DNA from: Meconema thalassinum
Lineage: Eukaryota; Arthropoda; Insecta; Orthoptera; Tettigoniidae
DNA length: 64,000 bases
Direction: 5' to 3'
Assembly (NCBI GenBank): GCA_946902985.2
Contig: OX336389.2
Location: forward strand, 1,288,598,792 to 1,288,662,791
In this document: in pieces, positions 1 through 11,895 of the stretch
How positions within the stretch are numbered: the stretch's first letter is position 1
Layout of the letters: every line of letters begins with the position of its first letter
Translations under genes and position numbers: made by a program
The notes under the pieces: generated by a model
Databases searched by the model: none
What the model was told of the DNA's origin: nothing
Seen by the model: only the letters and a program-made list of their open reading frames with translations

Positions 1-104
1 ATTTTATAGATGTAAATTCTGACGTGTCCTATATCAAAAATGTATTGTATACATTTATTTGATCAAATGGAATTAATACAACTATCTATCTAGCTATCAT
101 TATA
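1..104 (+). repeat. 3' end of a LINE-A copy (A0), cut at the window edge
   Basis: This stretch matches the 3' ends of the LINE-A copies at about 4,430-4,538 and 7,470-7,572, including the sequence ending in TCAAATGGAATTAATA and a short degenerate TCTA-repeat tail. Only the tail of the copy lies in the window; the rest is to the left. It is followed directly by the Tc1 element, and the bases after that element (from 1,572) continue what follows the tail in the other units. A0 was therefore the previous unit of the tandem array. Confidence 0.85.
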
Positions 105-1569
105 CACACATCAAAAAAAGTTTTGCATCACCTCGGTTCCAAGAGTTCCGGAACCGTTAAATACAAAGGGAATAGAGATCAACACAAACAACATTTCAGC
201 TCGTTTTATTGCTCATGAGACCCACACATTGCATGTTGTACCATCATACAGCTAGACTTTCAGCATTTGTGGTCCAGATTGCAGTACACACCACTACCTC
301 TAATACCCAGTAGCACGTCCTCTTGCATTGATGCATGCCTGTATTCGCCGTGGCATACTATCCACAAGTTCATCAAGACACTGTTGGTCCAAATTGTCCC
401 ACTCCTCAACGACAATTCGGCGTAAATCTCTCAGAGTGGTTGGTGGGTCAAGACGTCCATAAACAGCCCTTTTCAACATATCCCAGGCATGTTCGATAGG
501 GTTCATGTCTGGCGAACATGCTGGCCACTGTAGTCGAGCGATGTCGTTATCTTGAAGGAACGCATTCACAAGATGTGCACGATGAGGTCGAGAATTATCG
601 TCCATGAAGACAAATGCCTCTCCAATATTCTGCCGATATGGTTGCACTATGGGTCGGAGGATGTCATTCAGGTATCGTAAAGCCGTTTCGGAGCCTTCCA
701 TGACCACCAGTGGCGTACGTCGGCCCCACATAATGCCACCCCAAAACATCAGGGAACCACCACCTTGCTGCACTCGCTGGACAGTGTGTCTAAGACGTTC
801 AGCCTGACCAGGGTGCCTCCAAACACGTCTCCGACGATTGTCTGGTTGAAGGCATATGCGACACTCATCGGTGAAGAGAACGTGATGCCAATTCCGTGGG
901 GTCCATTCAGCATGTTGTTGGGCCCATCTGTACCGCGCTGCATGGTGTCGGGGTTGCAAAGCTGGACCTCGCCATGGACGTCGGGAGTGAAGTTGCGCAT
1001 CATGCAGCCTATTGCGCACAGTTTGAGTTGAAACACGACGTCCTGTGGCTGAACGAAACGCATTATTCAACATGGTGGCATTGCTGTCAGGGTTCCTCCG
1101 AGCGGCAATCCGTAAGTAGCGGTCATCCACTACAGTAGTAGCCCTTGGGCGGCCTGAGCGAGGCCTGTCATCGACAGTTCCTGTATCTCTGTACCTCCTC
1201 CATGTCCGAACAACATCGCTTTGGTTCACTCTGAGACGCCTGGAAACTTCCCTTGTTGAGAGCCCTTCTTGACACAAAGTAACAATGCGGACGCGATCGA
1301 ACTGCGGTATTGACCTTCTAGGCATGGTAGAACTACAGACAACATGAGCAGCGTACCTTCGTCCTGGTGGAATGACTGGAACTGATCGGCTGTCGTACCC
1401 CCTCCGTCTAATAGGCCCTGCTCATGCATGGTTGTTTACATCTTTGAGCAGTTTTAGTGACATCTACGAACAGTCAAAGGGACTGTATCTTGGATACAAT
1501 ATACACAGTCAACGTCTATATGCCGGAGATCTGGGAACCGAGGTGATGCAAAACTTTTTTTGATGTGTG
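105..1569 (-). mobile_element. Complete Tc1-type DNA transposon (1,465 bp)
   Basis: Perfect 36-bp terminal inverted repeats lie at 105-140 and 1,534-1,569, beginning CACACATCAAAAAAAG. A TA dinucleotide flanks each side (103-104 and 1,570-1,571), the standard target-site duplication of the IS630/Tc1/mariner superfamily. The unoccupied site is present in the same window at 4,531-4,545 and 7,565-7,579, where the flanks join at a single TA. The element carries one uninterrupted transposase frame on the minus strand. Identical ends and an open frame suggest recent insertion, later than the LINE-A array around it. Confidence 0.95.
300..1325 (-). CDS. Tc1-family DD34E transposase
   Basis: This 341-residue protein cuts the element from DNA and pastes it at a TA target, acting in the nucleus. 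The N-terminal part (about 1-110) has the paired-type helix-turn-helix DNA-binding layout of Tc1 transposases, with STREVSRRL near 23-31 and a GRP motif at 58-60. The catalytic domain shows FTDE with D153, then DDNSRPH with D243, then SPDMNPIEH with E278. There are 34 residues between the last two acidic residues, which is the DD34E signature. FWGGI near 194-198 is also typical. The length fits the family (about 340) and there is no internal stop. The start codon at 1,325 is the first Met, followed by a conserved-looking MPRRS-type N terminus. Activity cannot be judged from sequence alone, but all key residues are present. Confidence 0.93.
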   Translation of the reverse strand: MPRRSIPQFDRVRIVTLCQEGLSTREVSRRLRVNQSDVVRTWRRYRDTGTVDDRPRSGRPRATTVVDDRYLRIAARRNPDSNATMLNNAFRSATGRRVSTQTVRNRLHDAQLHSRRPWRGPALQPRHHAARYRWAQQHAEWTPRNWHHVLFTDECRICLQPDNRRRRVWRHPGQAERLRHTVQRVQQGGGSLMFWGGIMWGRRTPLVVMEGSETALRYLNDILRPIVQPYRQNIGEAFVFMDDNSRPHRAHLVNAFLQDNDIARLQWPACSPDMNPIEHAWDMLKRAVYGRLDPPTTLRDLRRIVVEEWDNLDQQCLDELVDSMPRRIQACINARGRATGY

Positions 1570-1571
1570 TA

Positions 1572-1889
1572 TATTAACTTTTGAACTGACGGTGGTTTTG
1601 GGATCTATGGGATGTGAAACGCGAAGATACGTCATTTTTTTCGGATGTCGCAATGGTACCCTTTGCAATAGGTCGCTTTCTAATGAACAATCAAAAGCCT
1701 ACATGAATGCAGAATTGAATTGGAATTACAAGTACTAGGAAAGTAACAAATCAGACAACAGCTTCATTGTGCATTCAGAAGGGAACATAGAACAGCAAAA
1801 TATCGAGGTGTCGAAAAACCAACTCCAAGTGCCACTAGATGCATATCTAAGCATACAAAATAGAGTAACATTGTGATGAGACAGTTTGA
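1572..1889 (+). repeat. Flank segment F, copy 1 of 3
   Basis: About 315 bp of non-LINE DNA between the tail of one LINE-A copy and the 5'-truncated start of the next. Near-identical segments lie at 4,539-4,852 and 7,573-7,886. Because this flank is copied along with the LINE, the repeated unit is a segmental tandem duplication, not three independent LINE insertions. No coding capacity is seen. Confidence 0.85.
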
Positions 1890-4538
1890 AAGAAATTGTG
1901 AATTATTAACACAGTTACTAATTTCCTATGGACTGAAACCTACAGTAAATACCCCAACAAGAATAACAAAATTTAGTAAAACCACTCCTGATCAAATTTT
2001 TATAAATACAGATAAATATCACCATTCAATAGAAGTCTATTGTCCGGGTTTTAGTGACCACCATGGACAAATACTGAGTTTTGAAGTATCCGAAACAATC
2101 AATAATAATGATAATGGAGTAAAATCAAAGTGCAGGTCATTCACTGAATCAAATGTTACATATTTCAATGACTTATTAAATAAGGAAACATGGTCAGAAA
2201 TTTATGAACTATAAAATGTAAATGATAAATTTAATGCATTTAACAGTACCCTAAAACACTATTTTGAAATAGCATTCCCCTTTAAACGAAGAACTGTTCA
2301 AAATAACAAAACTAGCAATTGGATAACAGCAGGGATTATAAATTCATGTCAAAGAAAGAAATTTCTACACAAATTATATAAACAATACCACACAACACCT
2401 GAATTCAATTTATACTACAAAAAATACACTACCATATTAAATAAGGTAATAAGACTAGCAAAGAAAATGCATAATGATAATTTTATTTCCCAATCATCTA
2501 ATAAAAACAGGGCTATGTGGTCCGTGATAAAGAAAGAAATTGGAAAATCTGCTAAAATACAAAGGAACATTACACTGACCAGAAATAATGAAGTGATTAA
2601 TAATCCAGAGGAAATAGCAAACACATTCAATGACTATTTTCTGGAAATTCCACAAAAATTATTAAATAAATCACAGGTAAATACACTAAATTCTAATAAT
2701 AAAATAAATATATGCAGTGATTCTTTATTTATAAATCATGTCACAAGTGAAGAGGTAAGAATAGTTATAAAAGAGCTAAAAAATAAATTATGTGCTGGCA
2801 TTGATGGCATCCCTGATGCAATTTTAAAGAAATGTGCAGAAAATATAATAAATCCATTTACGCACTTAATAAACAGTTCAATTCTCTCAGGAACTTACCC
2901 GGATATTTTGAAGTTATCAAAAGTAATTCCAGTGCACAAAAACGGTTCAAAAGATGAATTAGATAACTATCGTCCTATTACCTTACCAACTGGTATTGCA
3001 AAAATTGTGGAAAAAATTATGGATAAGAGACTGATAAGTTTCATAGAAAAAATAAAATATTATCAAACTCACAACATGGATTCAGAACGGAAAAATCTAC
3101 ACAGACAGCAATTTACGAATGTAGTAATTGTATACTGAAATTAAATGACAATAAGGAACATGTAACTGGCCTATTCTTGGATTTATCGAAAGCATTTGAT
3201 GTTGTTGACCATAAAATCCTCCTTACCAAACTAAATCAATATGGTATTAGAGGTCTAGCTAATAAATTGATAGAGTCTTACCTAACAAGGCGTAAACAAA
3301 TAGTACGCTTGAGACACAAGGATGATGGAACCAAATTACAGAACGTTCATACACAAAGGAAATTTTGTTTGCGGACGATACAACACTCGTAATAAAAGGT
3401 GAAACTAAACAGGGCATACAGCAGTCTGCTGACTCCGTTACAGGAGAGTTAACCAAATGGTCACAAGATAATCGCCTCATAATAAACTATAAGAAAACAG
3501 TATGTCTAAATTTCCACACTATACAGAATAGGAATCCTGCGAAGCCCAATATAACATTAAATGGTCATCAAATAGAAAATAAATCAGAAACAAAGTTTTT
3601 AGGACTATGGATACAACATGACTTGAAATGAAATAAACATATACAATATCTGAATACTAAACTGAACTCGATGTGCTTTGCGTTACGGTACGTATTTTGA
3701 AAACCTGCAGTAGCATGCGCACATTAAGAAATACTTATTTTGCTTATTTCCATTCATACTTAAGATATGGGGTCATATTTTGGGGTATGTCGCCAGATGT
3801 ACTAAGCACGTTTATGATACAAAAGAGGGCGATTGGAATTATGGCAAATGTAAACTCTAGAGAATCATGTAGACCTCTGTTTAAAGATTTAAACATTCTC
3901 CCACTGCCCTGCATATATATCTTTGAAAGTATTATGTCTTTTAAAAAGAATTTAATGAATAAAGATGTTTTTCTTAAAACAAACAATGATGTCCATAGGC
4001 ATAACACAAGACAAAATCCAAACATTCATATTTCACACACACACAATCATATATCAAAAAGGAACTTATCACACAGGAGTTAAATTATACAATAAACTAC
4101 CCAAGTATATAAAACCTGCCCCAAAATTAAAAACCTTTGATAGAATGTTGAAAGCTTATCTGCAGTGCCATTGTTTTTACTCTGTAGTTGAATATCTTAG
4201 TGTATAGAAACGACGAAATCTATAATTATATTTTCCTTTTCTATTTTAATTGTAATACCTAGCTGTAAGTTGTTGTATTTATAGAATTAAATTTTCATAT
4301 TATGATAATAGAATAAGGTGTAAATAGTTGTCCAATAAGATTGTATCTCTTAAGATCTGTTATTATAATAAGTTATAAATAGTTATAGTATTAGTAATAT
4401 ATACCTGTTAGTTCTTTTATTTTATAGATGTAAATTCTGACGTTTCCTATATCAAAAATGTATTGTATACATGTATTTGATCAAATGGAATTAATAAAAC
4501 TATCTATCTATCTATCTATCTATCTATCAATCATTATA
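1890..4538 (+). pseudogene. LINE-A copy A1, 5'-truncated non-LTR retrotransposon
   Basis: The copy begins inside the endonuclease domain (TPTRITKFSKTTPDQIF, then the SDHHGQ motif) and runs through reverse transcriptase to a TCTA-repeat tail. It is dead. A G-to-T change makes a stop at 2,212-2,214, where copy A2 has a Glu codon. A deletion near 3,338 removes about 100 bp that encode the GVPQG block of the RT in other copies, and further frame changes follow near 3,140 and 3,630. RT motifs that can still be read include NYRPITL (about 2,965) and DLSKAFDVVDH (about 3,180). The style of RT and endonuclease fits the Jockey/CR1 group; the exact clade is not assigned. This is unit 1 of the tandem array together with segment F. 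Confidence 0.88.
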
Positions 4539-4852
4539 TATTAACTTTTTAACTGACGGTGGTTTTGGGATCTATGGGATGTGAAACGCGAAGATATGTC
4601 AATTGTTTTCGGATATTGCAATGGTACCCTTTGCAATAGGTAGCTTTCTAATGAACAATCAAAAGCCTACATGAATGCAGAATTGGAATTACAAGTACTA
4701 GGAAAGTAACAAATCAGACAACAGCTTCATTGTGCATTCAGAAGGGAACATAGAACAGCAAAATATCGAGGTGTCGAAAAACCAACTCCAAGTGCCACTA
4801 GATGCATATCTAAGCATACAAAATAGAGTAACATTGTGATGAGACAGTTTGA
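4539..4852 (+). repeat. Flank segment F, copy 2 of 3
   Basis: The second copy of the non-LINE flank. It starts right after the TCTA tail of A1 and matches 1,572-1,889 with few differences. Its left boundary (4,531-4,545) is the empty-site equivalent of the Tc1 insertion at 103-1,571. Confidence 0.85.
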
Positions 4853-7572
4853 AAGAAATTGTGAATTATTAACACAGTTACTAATTTCCTATGGACTGAA
4901 ACCTACAGTAAATACCCCAACAAGAATAACAAAATTTAGTAAAACCACTCCTGATCAAATTTTTATAAATACAGATAAATATCACCATTCAATAGAAGTC
5001 TATTGTCCGGGTTATAGTGACCACCATGGACAAATACTGAGTTTTGAAGTATCCGAAACAATCAATAATAATGATAATGGAGTAAAATCAAAGTGCAGGT
5101 CATTCACTGAATCAAATGTTACATATTTCAATGACTTATTAAATAAGGAAACATGGTCAGAAATTTATGAACTAGAAAATGTAAATGATAAATTTAATGC
5201 ATTTAACAGTACCCTAAAACACTATTTTGAAATAGCATTCCCCTTTAAATGAAGAACTGTTCAAAATAACAAAACTAGCAATTGGATAACAGCAGGGATT
5301 ATAAATTCATGTCAAAGAAAGACATTTCTACACAAATTATATAAACAATACCACACAACACCTGAATTCAATTTATACTATAAAAAATACACTAGCATAT
5401 TAAATAAGGTAATAAAACTAGCAAAGAAAATGCATAATGATAATTTTAATTCCCAATCATCTAATAAAAACAGGGCTATGTGGTCCGTGATAAAGAAAGA
5501 AACTGGAAAATCTGCTAAAATACAAAGGAACATTACACTGACCAGAAATAATAAAGTGATTAATAATCCAGAGGAAATAGCAAACACTTTCAATGTCTAT
5601 TTTCTGGAAATTCCACAAAAATTATTAAACAAATCACAGGTAAATACACTAAATTCTAATAATAAAATAAATATATACAGCGATTCTTTATTTATAAATC
5701 ATGTCACAAGTGAAGAGGTAAGAATAGTTATAAAAGAGCTAAAAATAAATTCTGTGCTGGCATTGATGGCATCCCTGATGCAATTTTAAAGAAATGTGCA
5801 GAAAATATAATAAATCCACTTACGCACTTAATAAACAGTTCAATTCTCTCAGGAACTTACCCGGATATTTTGAAGTTATCAAAAGTAATTCCAGTGCAAA
5901 AAAAAACGGTTCAAAAGATGAATTAGTTAACTATAAATACCAACTGGTATTGCAAAAATTGTGGAAAAAATTATGTATAAGAGACTGATAAGTTTCATAG
6001 AAAAAAATAAAATATTATCAAACTCACAACATGGATTCAGAACGGAAAAATCTACACAGACAGCAATTTACGAATGTAGTAATTGTATACTGAAATTAAT
6101 TGACAATAAGGAACATGTAACTGGCCTATTCTTGGATTTATCGAAAGCATTTGATGTTGTTGACCATAAAATCCTCCTTACCAAACTAAATCAATATGGT
6201 ATTAGAGGTCTAGCTAATAAATGGATAGAGTCTTACTTAACAAGGCGTATACAAATAGTAAGCTTGAGACACAAGGATGATGGAACCAAATTACTTAATG
6301 AAACATTGTCCAATGAGGGAATTATTAAATTTGGAGTACCCCAGGGATCGGTTTTGGGCCCACTACTCTTTCTTCTATATATCAATGATATAACACAGAA
6401 CGTTCATTCACAAAGGAAATTTTGTTTGCGGACGATACAACACTCGTAATAAAAGGTGAAACTAAACAGGTCATACTGCTGACTCCGTTACAGGAGAGTT
6501 AACCAAATGGTCACAAGATAATCGCCTCATAATAAACTATAAAAAAAACAGTATGTCTAAATTTCCACACTATACAGAATAGGAATCCTGCGAAGCCCAA
6601 TATAACATTAAATGGTCATCAAATAGAAAATAAATCAGAAACAAAGTTTTTAGGACTATGGATACAACATGACTTGAAATGAAATAAACATATACAATAT
6701 CTGAATACTAAACTGAACTCGATGTGCTTTGCGTTACGTATTTTGAAAACCTGCAGTAGCATGCACACATTAAGAAATACTTATTTTGCTTATTTCCATT
6801 CATACTTAAGATATGGGGTCATATTTTGGGGTATGTCGCCAGATGTACTAAGCACGTTTATGATACAAAAGAGGGCGATTGGAATTATGGCAAATGTAAA
6901 CTCTAGAGAATCATGTAGACCTCTGTTTAAAGATTTAAACATTCTCCCACTGCCCTGCATATATATCTTTGAAAGTATTATGTCTTTTAAAAAGAATTTA
7001 ATGAATAAAGATGTTTTTCTTAAAACAAACAATGATGTCCATAGGCATAACACAAGACAAAATCCAAACATTCATATTTCACACACACACAATCATATAT
7101 CAAAAAGGAACTTATCACACAGGAGTTAAATTATACAATAAACTACCCAAGTATATAAAACCTGCCCCAAAATTAAAAACCTTTGATAGAATGTTGAAAG
7201 CTTATCTGCAGTGCCATTGTTTTTACTCTGTAGTTGAATATCTTAGTGTATAGAAACGACGAAATCTATAATTATATTTTCCTTTTCTATTTTAATTGTA
7301 ATACCTAGCTGTAAGTTGTTGTATTTATAGAATTAAATTTTCATATTATGATAATAGAATAAGGTGTAAATAGTTGTCCAATAAGATTGTATCTCTTAAG
7401 ATCTGTTATTATAATAAGTTATAAATAGTTATAGTATTAGTAATATATACCTGTTAGTTCTTTTATTTTATAGATGTACATTCTGACGTGTCCTATATCA
7501 AAAATGTATTGTATACATGTATTTGATCAAATGGAATTAATAAAACTATCTATCTATCTATCAATCATTATA
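4853..7572 (+). pseudogene. LINE-A copy A2, 5'-truncated non-LTR retrotransposon
   Basis: Unit 2 of the array, offset about 2,967-3,034 bp from its neighbours and almost identical to A1. It keeps the RT block missing from A1: FGVPQGSVLGPLLFL and YIND near 6,330-6,395. It is broken by a stop after the endonuclease part (5,250), a one-base loss in an A-run near 5,740 and a lost base near 6,417 just before the catalytic FADD box. The C-terminal part (6,722-7,253) covers the region after the RT fingers and palm. The TCTA repeats at about 7,548-7,562 form the tail. Confidence 0.88.
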
Positions 7573-7886
7573 TATTAACTTTTTAACTGACGGTGGTTTT
7601 GGGATCTATGGGATGTGAAACGCGAAGATATGTCAATTGTTTTCGGATATTGCAATGGTACCCTTTGCAATAGGTAGCTTTCTAATGAACAATCAAAAGC
7701 CTACATGAATGCAGAATTGGAATTACAAGTACTAGGAAAGTAAAAAATCAGACAACAGCTTCATTGTGCATTCAGAAGGGAACATAGAACAGCAAAATAT
7801 CGAGGTGTCGAAAAACCAACTCCAAGTGCCACTAGATGCATATCTAAGCATACAAAATAGAGTAACATTGTGATGAGACATTTTGA
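7573..7886 (+). repeat. Flank segment F, copy 3 of 3
   Basis: The third copy of the F segment, directly after the tail of A2. Near its end lies a 27-bp stretch (about 7,834-7,860) whose reverse complement occurs immediately after the tail of A3, at about 8,961-8,988. Confidence 0.83.
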
Positions 7887-8964
7887 AAGAAATTGTGAAT
7901 TATTAACACAGTTACTAATTTCCTATGGACTGAAACCTACAGTAAATACCCCAACAAGAATAACAAAATTTAGTAAAACCACTCCTGATCAAATTTTTAT
8001 AAATACAGATAAATATCACCATTCAATAGAAGTCTATTGTCCGGGTTTTAGTGACCACCATGGACAAATACTGAGTTTTGAAGTATCCGAAACAATCAAT
8101 AATAATGATAATGGAGTAAAATCAAAGTGCAGGTCATTCACTGAATCAAATGTTACATATTTCAATGACTTATTAAATAAGGAAACATGGTCAGAAATTT
8201 ATGAACTAGAAAATGTAAATGATAAATTTAATGCATTTAACAGTACCCTAAAACACTATTTTGAAATAGCATTCCCCTTTAAACTAAGAACTGTTCAAAA
8301 TAACAAAACTAGCAATCGGATAACAGCAGGGATTATAAATTCATGTCAAGGAAAGAAATTTCTACACATATCTTTGAAAGTATTATGTTTTTTAAAAAGA
8401 ATTTAATGAATAAAGCTGTTTTTCTTAAAACAAACAATGATGTTCATAGGCATAACACAAGACTAAATCAAAACATTCATATTTCACACACACACACAAG
8501 CATATATCAAAAAGGAACTTTTCACACTGGAGTTAAATTATACAATAAACTACCCCAGTATATAAAGCTGGCCCCAAAAATAAAAACCTTTGATAAAATG
8601 TTGAAAGCTTATCTGCAGTGTCATTGTTTTTACTCAGTAGTTGAATATCTTAGCGTATAGGAGCGATGAAATCTATAATTATATTTTACTTTTTTAATTT
8701 AATTGTAATACCTAGCTGCATGTTGTTGTATTTATAGAATTAAGTTTTCATATTATGATAATAGAGTGAGGTGTAAATAGTTGTGCAATAAGATTGTATC
8801 TATAAGATTTGCTATTATAATAAGTTATAAATAGTTATAATATTAGTAATATATACCTTTTAGGTCTTTTATTTTATAGATGTAAATTCTGACGTGTCCT
8901 ATATCAAAAATGTATTGAATGCATGTATTTTATCAAATGGAATTAATAAAAATCTATCTATCTA
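7887..8964 (+). pseudogene. LINE-A copy A3, chimeric and internally deleted
   Basis: The first 480 bp follow the A1/A2 sequence through the endonuclease region. At about 8,366 the sequence jumps some 1.6 kb forward in the LINE, to the position equivalent to about 6,960 in A2. From there on it carries the diagnostic bases of copies A5 and A7 (for example TCAGTAGTTG and TAGGAGCGATG) and not those of A1/A2. The copy is therefore a fusion of two LINE-A subtypes. All RT motifs are missing. A short TCTA tail ends at 8,964. Confidence 0.82.
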
Positions 8965-10788
8965 TTTTGTATGCTTAGATATGCATCAAATTTAGATGTT
9001 TTTTTAAAGAGTGCCACCCACAATTTTTCTTCACCAGCCGCTACTGGATAAATCACAGCATTTGCTTGGAGTTGTAACCGAATTTATTCAGTTACATAAG
9101 CTTACCCTCGGGGATTTACCTTGTGCAGTTAGTTTGGGGTATTTTATTCATATCTTATTATATTGGGTTAAAGTCGGGGAAGGAGCGGTTATTTTTATTG
9201 TGCCAAGTGTATTTTTGTGGGCGGATTCATTTTCGGATGTTCCGGGCCGAGTAGATTCGTTGTTTATTAATTATTATTGGTTTTTGGATATTTGATATTA
9301 TAAAATACGGGGTTATTGCGATGTATTATTTTTTGGGGACAGGGATATAGAGACTGTATTATTGCCTGAGTAGAAGCATTATTTCATTTTGGTTTGAGGC
9401 TAATTTGATTATTTTCATCTAGTAATGCTTAAGTTTTCAATTGCTGGTTGTACTACAAGGTACAAATGAATCAGAATTTCGAGGCCTGAAAAGTTGCACA
9501 CCCAGAAAACTTAAGCCATAATTCAACTTGGTGTGTCAAGTCAGGGAATGAACCAGCGAGAGGAAGAGTACTGAGTGACGTCAGAGTGAATTACGACTGT
9601 CAAATGTTCACATGTTGCCACGTATATCCGCTTGGAGCAGGGCGCGCACCATATAGTTCCGGCAGAATGAAGTGCAGCTTTTGGTGTATGGATATTCGTT
9701 TCGCCAATGTTTAAAATGGTGTGTTTAGTGTTCAGAAATGGTCTTCTTGCTTTCACAGCAAAAGTCCATGTCTACTTGTCGTTGTTACAGGTCTTGGTAC
9801 CGTAAAACGAACGAGCAGAGACTTATAGCAAACCACTGAGCCCTTACGGGCTGTTGGTAAGCTACATTGTATTTAATGGTTCGGTCCAAACACCATAGGC
9901 AGTTGGTAAAACTCTTATCACGCCAGAAGGATAATCATAAACATTTCATTGTCATGTCTACTTGCGCCCAGGTTCGTTGTTACATGTTGCCACGTATATC
10001 CGCTTGGAGCAGGGCGCGCACCATATAGTTCCGGCAGAATGAAGCGCAGCTTTTGGTGTATGGATATTCGTTCGCCAATGTTTAAAATGGTGTGTTTAGT
10101 GTTCAGAAATGGTCTTCTTGCTTTCACAGAAAAAGTCCATGTCTACTTGTCGTTGTTACAGGTCATGGTACTGTAAATCGAACAGCAGAGACTCTTAGCA
10201 AACCACTGAGTTCCCATAGGCTATCGGTAAGCTACATTGTATTTCATGGTTTGGTTCAAATACCATAGGCTGCCGGTAATGCTTTACCACGCTCAAAAGG
10301 ACGATCATCATTCATAAACATTTCATCGTGAAGTCATGGGGAGAAGGGAGAAGTGAAACAACATTTCGAGGAGAAAGAAAGTGAAGTAAACCAGTCTTAA
10401 CGTGTGTATATTTTGTGTAGAAATTGTACAAGTGAAAATTGTTTAGGAGGCTGTCACGCCTAGGAGCTCTAAGAGCGTAGAATCTGTGAATATAAGGTAC
10501 TCTACAAAAACAGTTCTACAAGTGCATCTAAAAGGGTCGATAACATGTGTGTAAACAGTGTATAGGTATGTCAAAGTCAGTACAGCCAGAATATATGGTG
10601 GTTTTCTAAGATATCAGTGTTTATTCCTGTTTTGCATGATCCTGGTAACAGCGAATGCATGCATAATGCCCTAAGCCTTGGATAGGGGGTCTCAATGTCG
10701 GGAAACAGTTATTTATTTTATTTTATTTAGGAAGATCCATAAGTTCAACCTTGGCGACCATTTAAAGTCGGGAAATTAATGATAAGAT
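8965..10788. repeat. Duplicated non-LINE block S1
   Basis: About 1.8 kb of unassigned sequence bounded on both sides by LINE-A 3' ends pointing inward. A second copy (S2) lies at 12,697-14,330. S1 has an internal tandem duplication of about 370 bp: the part starting near 9,606 repeats from near 9,977. A 94-codon frame at 9,011-9,295 is shared with S2 but has no recognisable domain. TTGGCGACC near 10,751 looks slightly like an LTR-element primer-binding site, so S may be a decayed LTR-element piece; that is speculation. I did not recognise the sequence. Confidence 0.6.
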
Positions 10789-11895
10789 TAGATTAGATTT
10801 TGTATTAAGTCCATTTGATCAATTACATGTATACAATATATTTTTGATATAGGACACGTCAGAATTTACATCTATAAAATAAAAGAACTAACAGGTATAT
10901 ATTACTAATACTATAACTATTTATAACTTATTATAATAACAGATCTTAAGAGATACAACCTTATTGGACAACTATTTACACCTTACTCGATGATCATAAT
11001 ATGAAAACTTAATTCCATAAATACAACAACTTACAGCTAGGTATTACAATTAAAATAGAAAAGTAAAATATAATTATAGATATCATCGCTCCTATAAGAT
11101 ACTCAACTACAGAGTAAAAACAATGGCACTGCAGATAAGCATTCAACATTCTATCAAAAGTTTCTATTTTTGGGGCTAGTTTTATATACTGGGGTAGTTT
11201 ATTGTACAATTTAACTCCTGTGTGAAAAGTTCCTTTTAGATATATGCTTGTGTGTGTGTGTGTGTGTGAAATATGAATGTTTTGATTTTGTCTTGTGTTA
11301 TGTCTATGAACATCATTGTTTGTTTCAAGAAAAACATCTTTATTCATTAAATTCTTAAAAAAAACATAATACTTTCAAAGATATATATGCAGGGCAGTGG
11401 GAGAATGTTTAAATCTTTAATCAGAGGTCTACATGATTCTCTAGTGTTTACATCTGCCATAATACTAATCGCCCTCTTTTGTATCCTAAACGTGCTTAGT
11501 ACATCTGGCGACATACTCCAAAATATGACCCCATATCTTAAGTATGAATGGAAATAAGCAAAATAAGATTTCTTAATGTGTGCATGCTAGTGCAGGTTTT
11601 CAAAATACGTAACACAAAGCACATCGAGTTCAGTTTAGTATTCAGATATTGTATATGTTTATTCCATTTCAAGTCATGTTGTATCCATAGTCCTAAAAAC
11701 TTTGTTTCAGATTTATTTTCTATTTGATGACCATTTAATGTTATATTGGGCTTTGCAGGATTCCTGTTCTGTATAGTGTGGAAATTTAGACATACTCTTG
11801 TGACCATTCGGTTAACTCTCCTGTAACGGAGTCAGCAGACTGCTGTATGCCCTGTTTAGTTTCACCTTTTATTACGAGTGTTGTATTGTCCGCAA
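10789..11895 (-). pseudogene. LINE-A copy A4, minus strand, 5'-truncated
   Basis: Reading leftward from 11,895, the copy starts at the RT catalytic region (TTTGCGG-type sequence coding the FADD area, here altered), continues through the C-terminal region and ends in a 3' tail near 10,795 with TCTAA-like repeats. Readable pieces are at 11,538-11,807 and 11,009-11,347. Its 5' end abuts the 5' end of copy A5 head to head. Several frameshifts are present. Confidence 0.82.

Noticed and set aside
749..1138. ORFs overlapping the Tc1 transposase on both strands
   Set aside because: Out-of-frame shadows of the intact DD34E gene.
9011..9295. 94-codon ORF in block S1, repeated as 88 codons in S2
   Set aside because: Hydrophobic, with no recognised domain. 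S1 and S2 are recent duplicates, so conservation between them is not evidence of selection.
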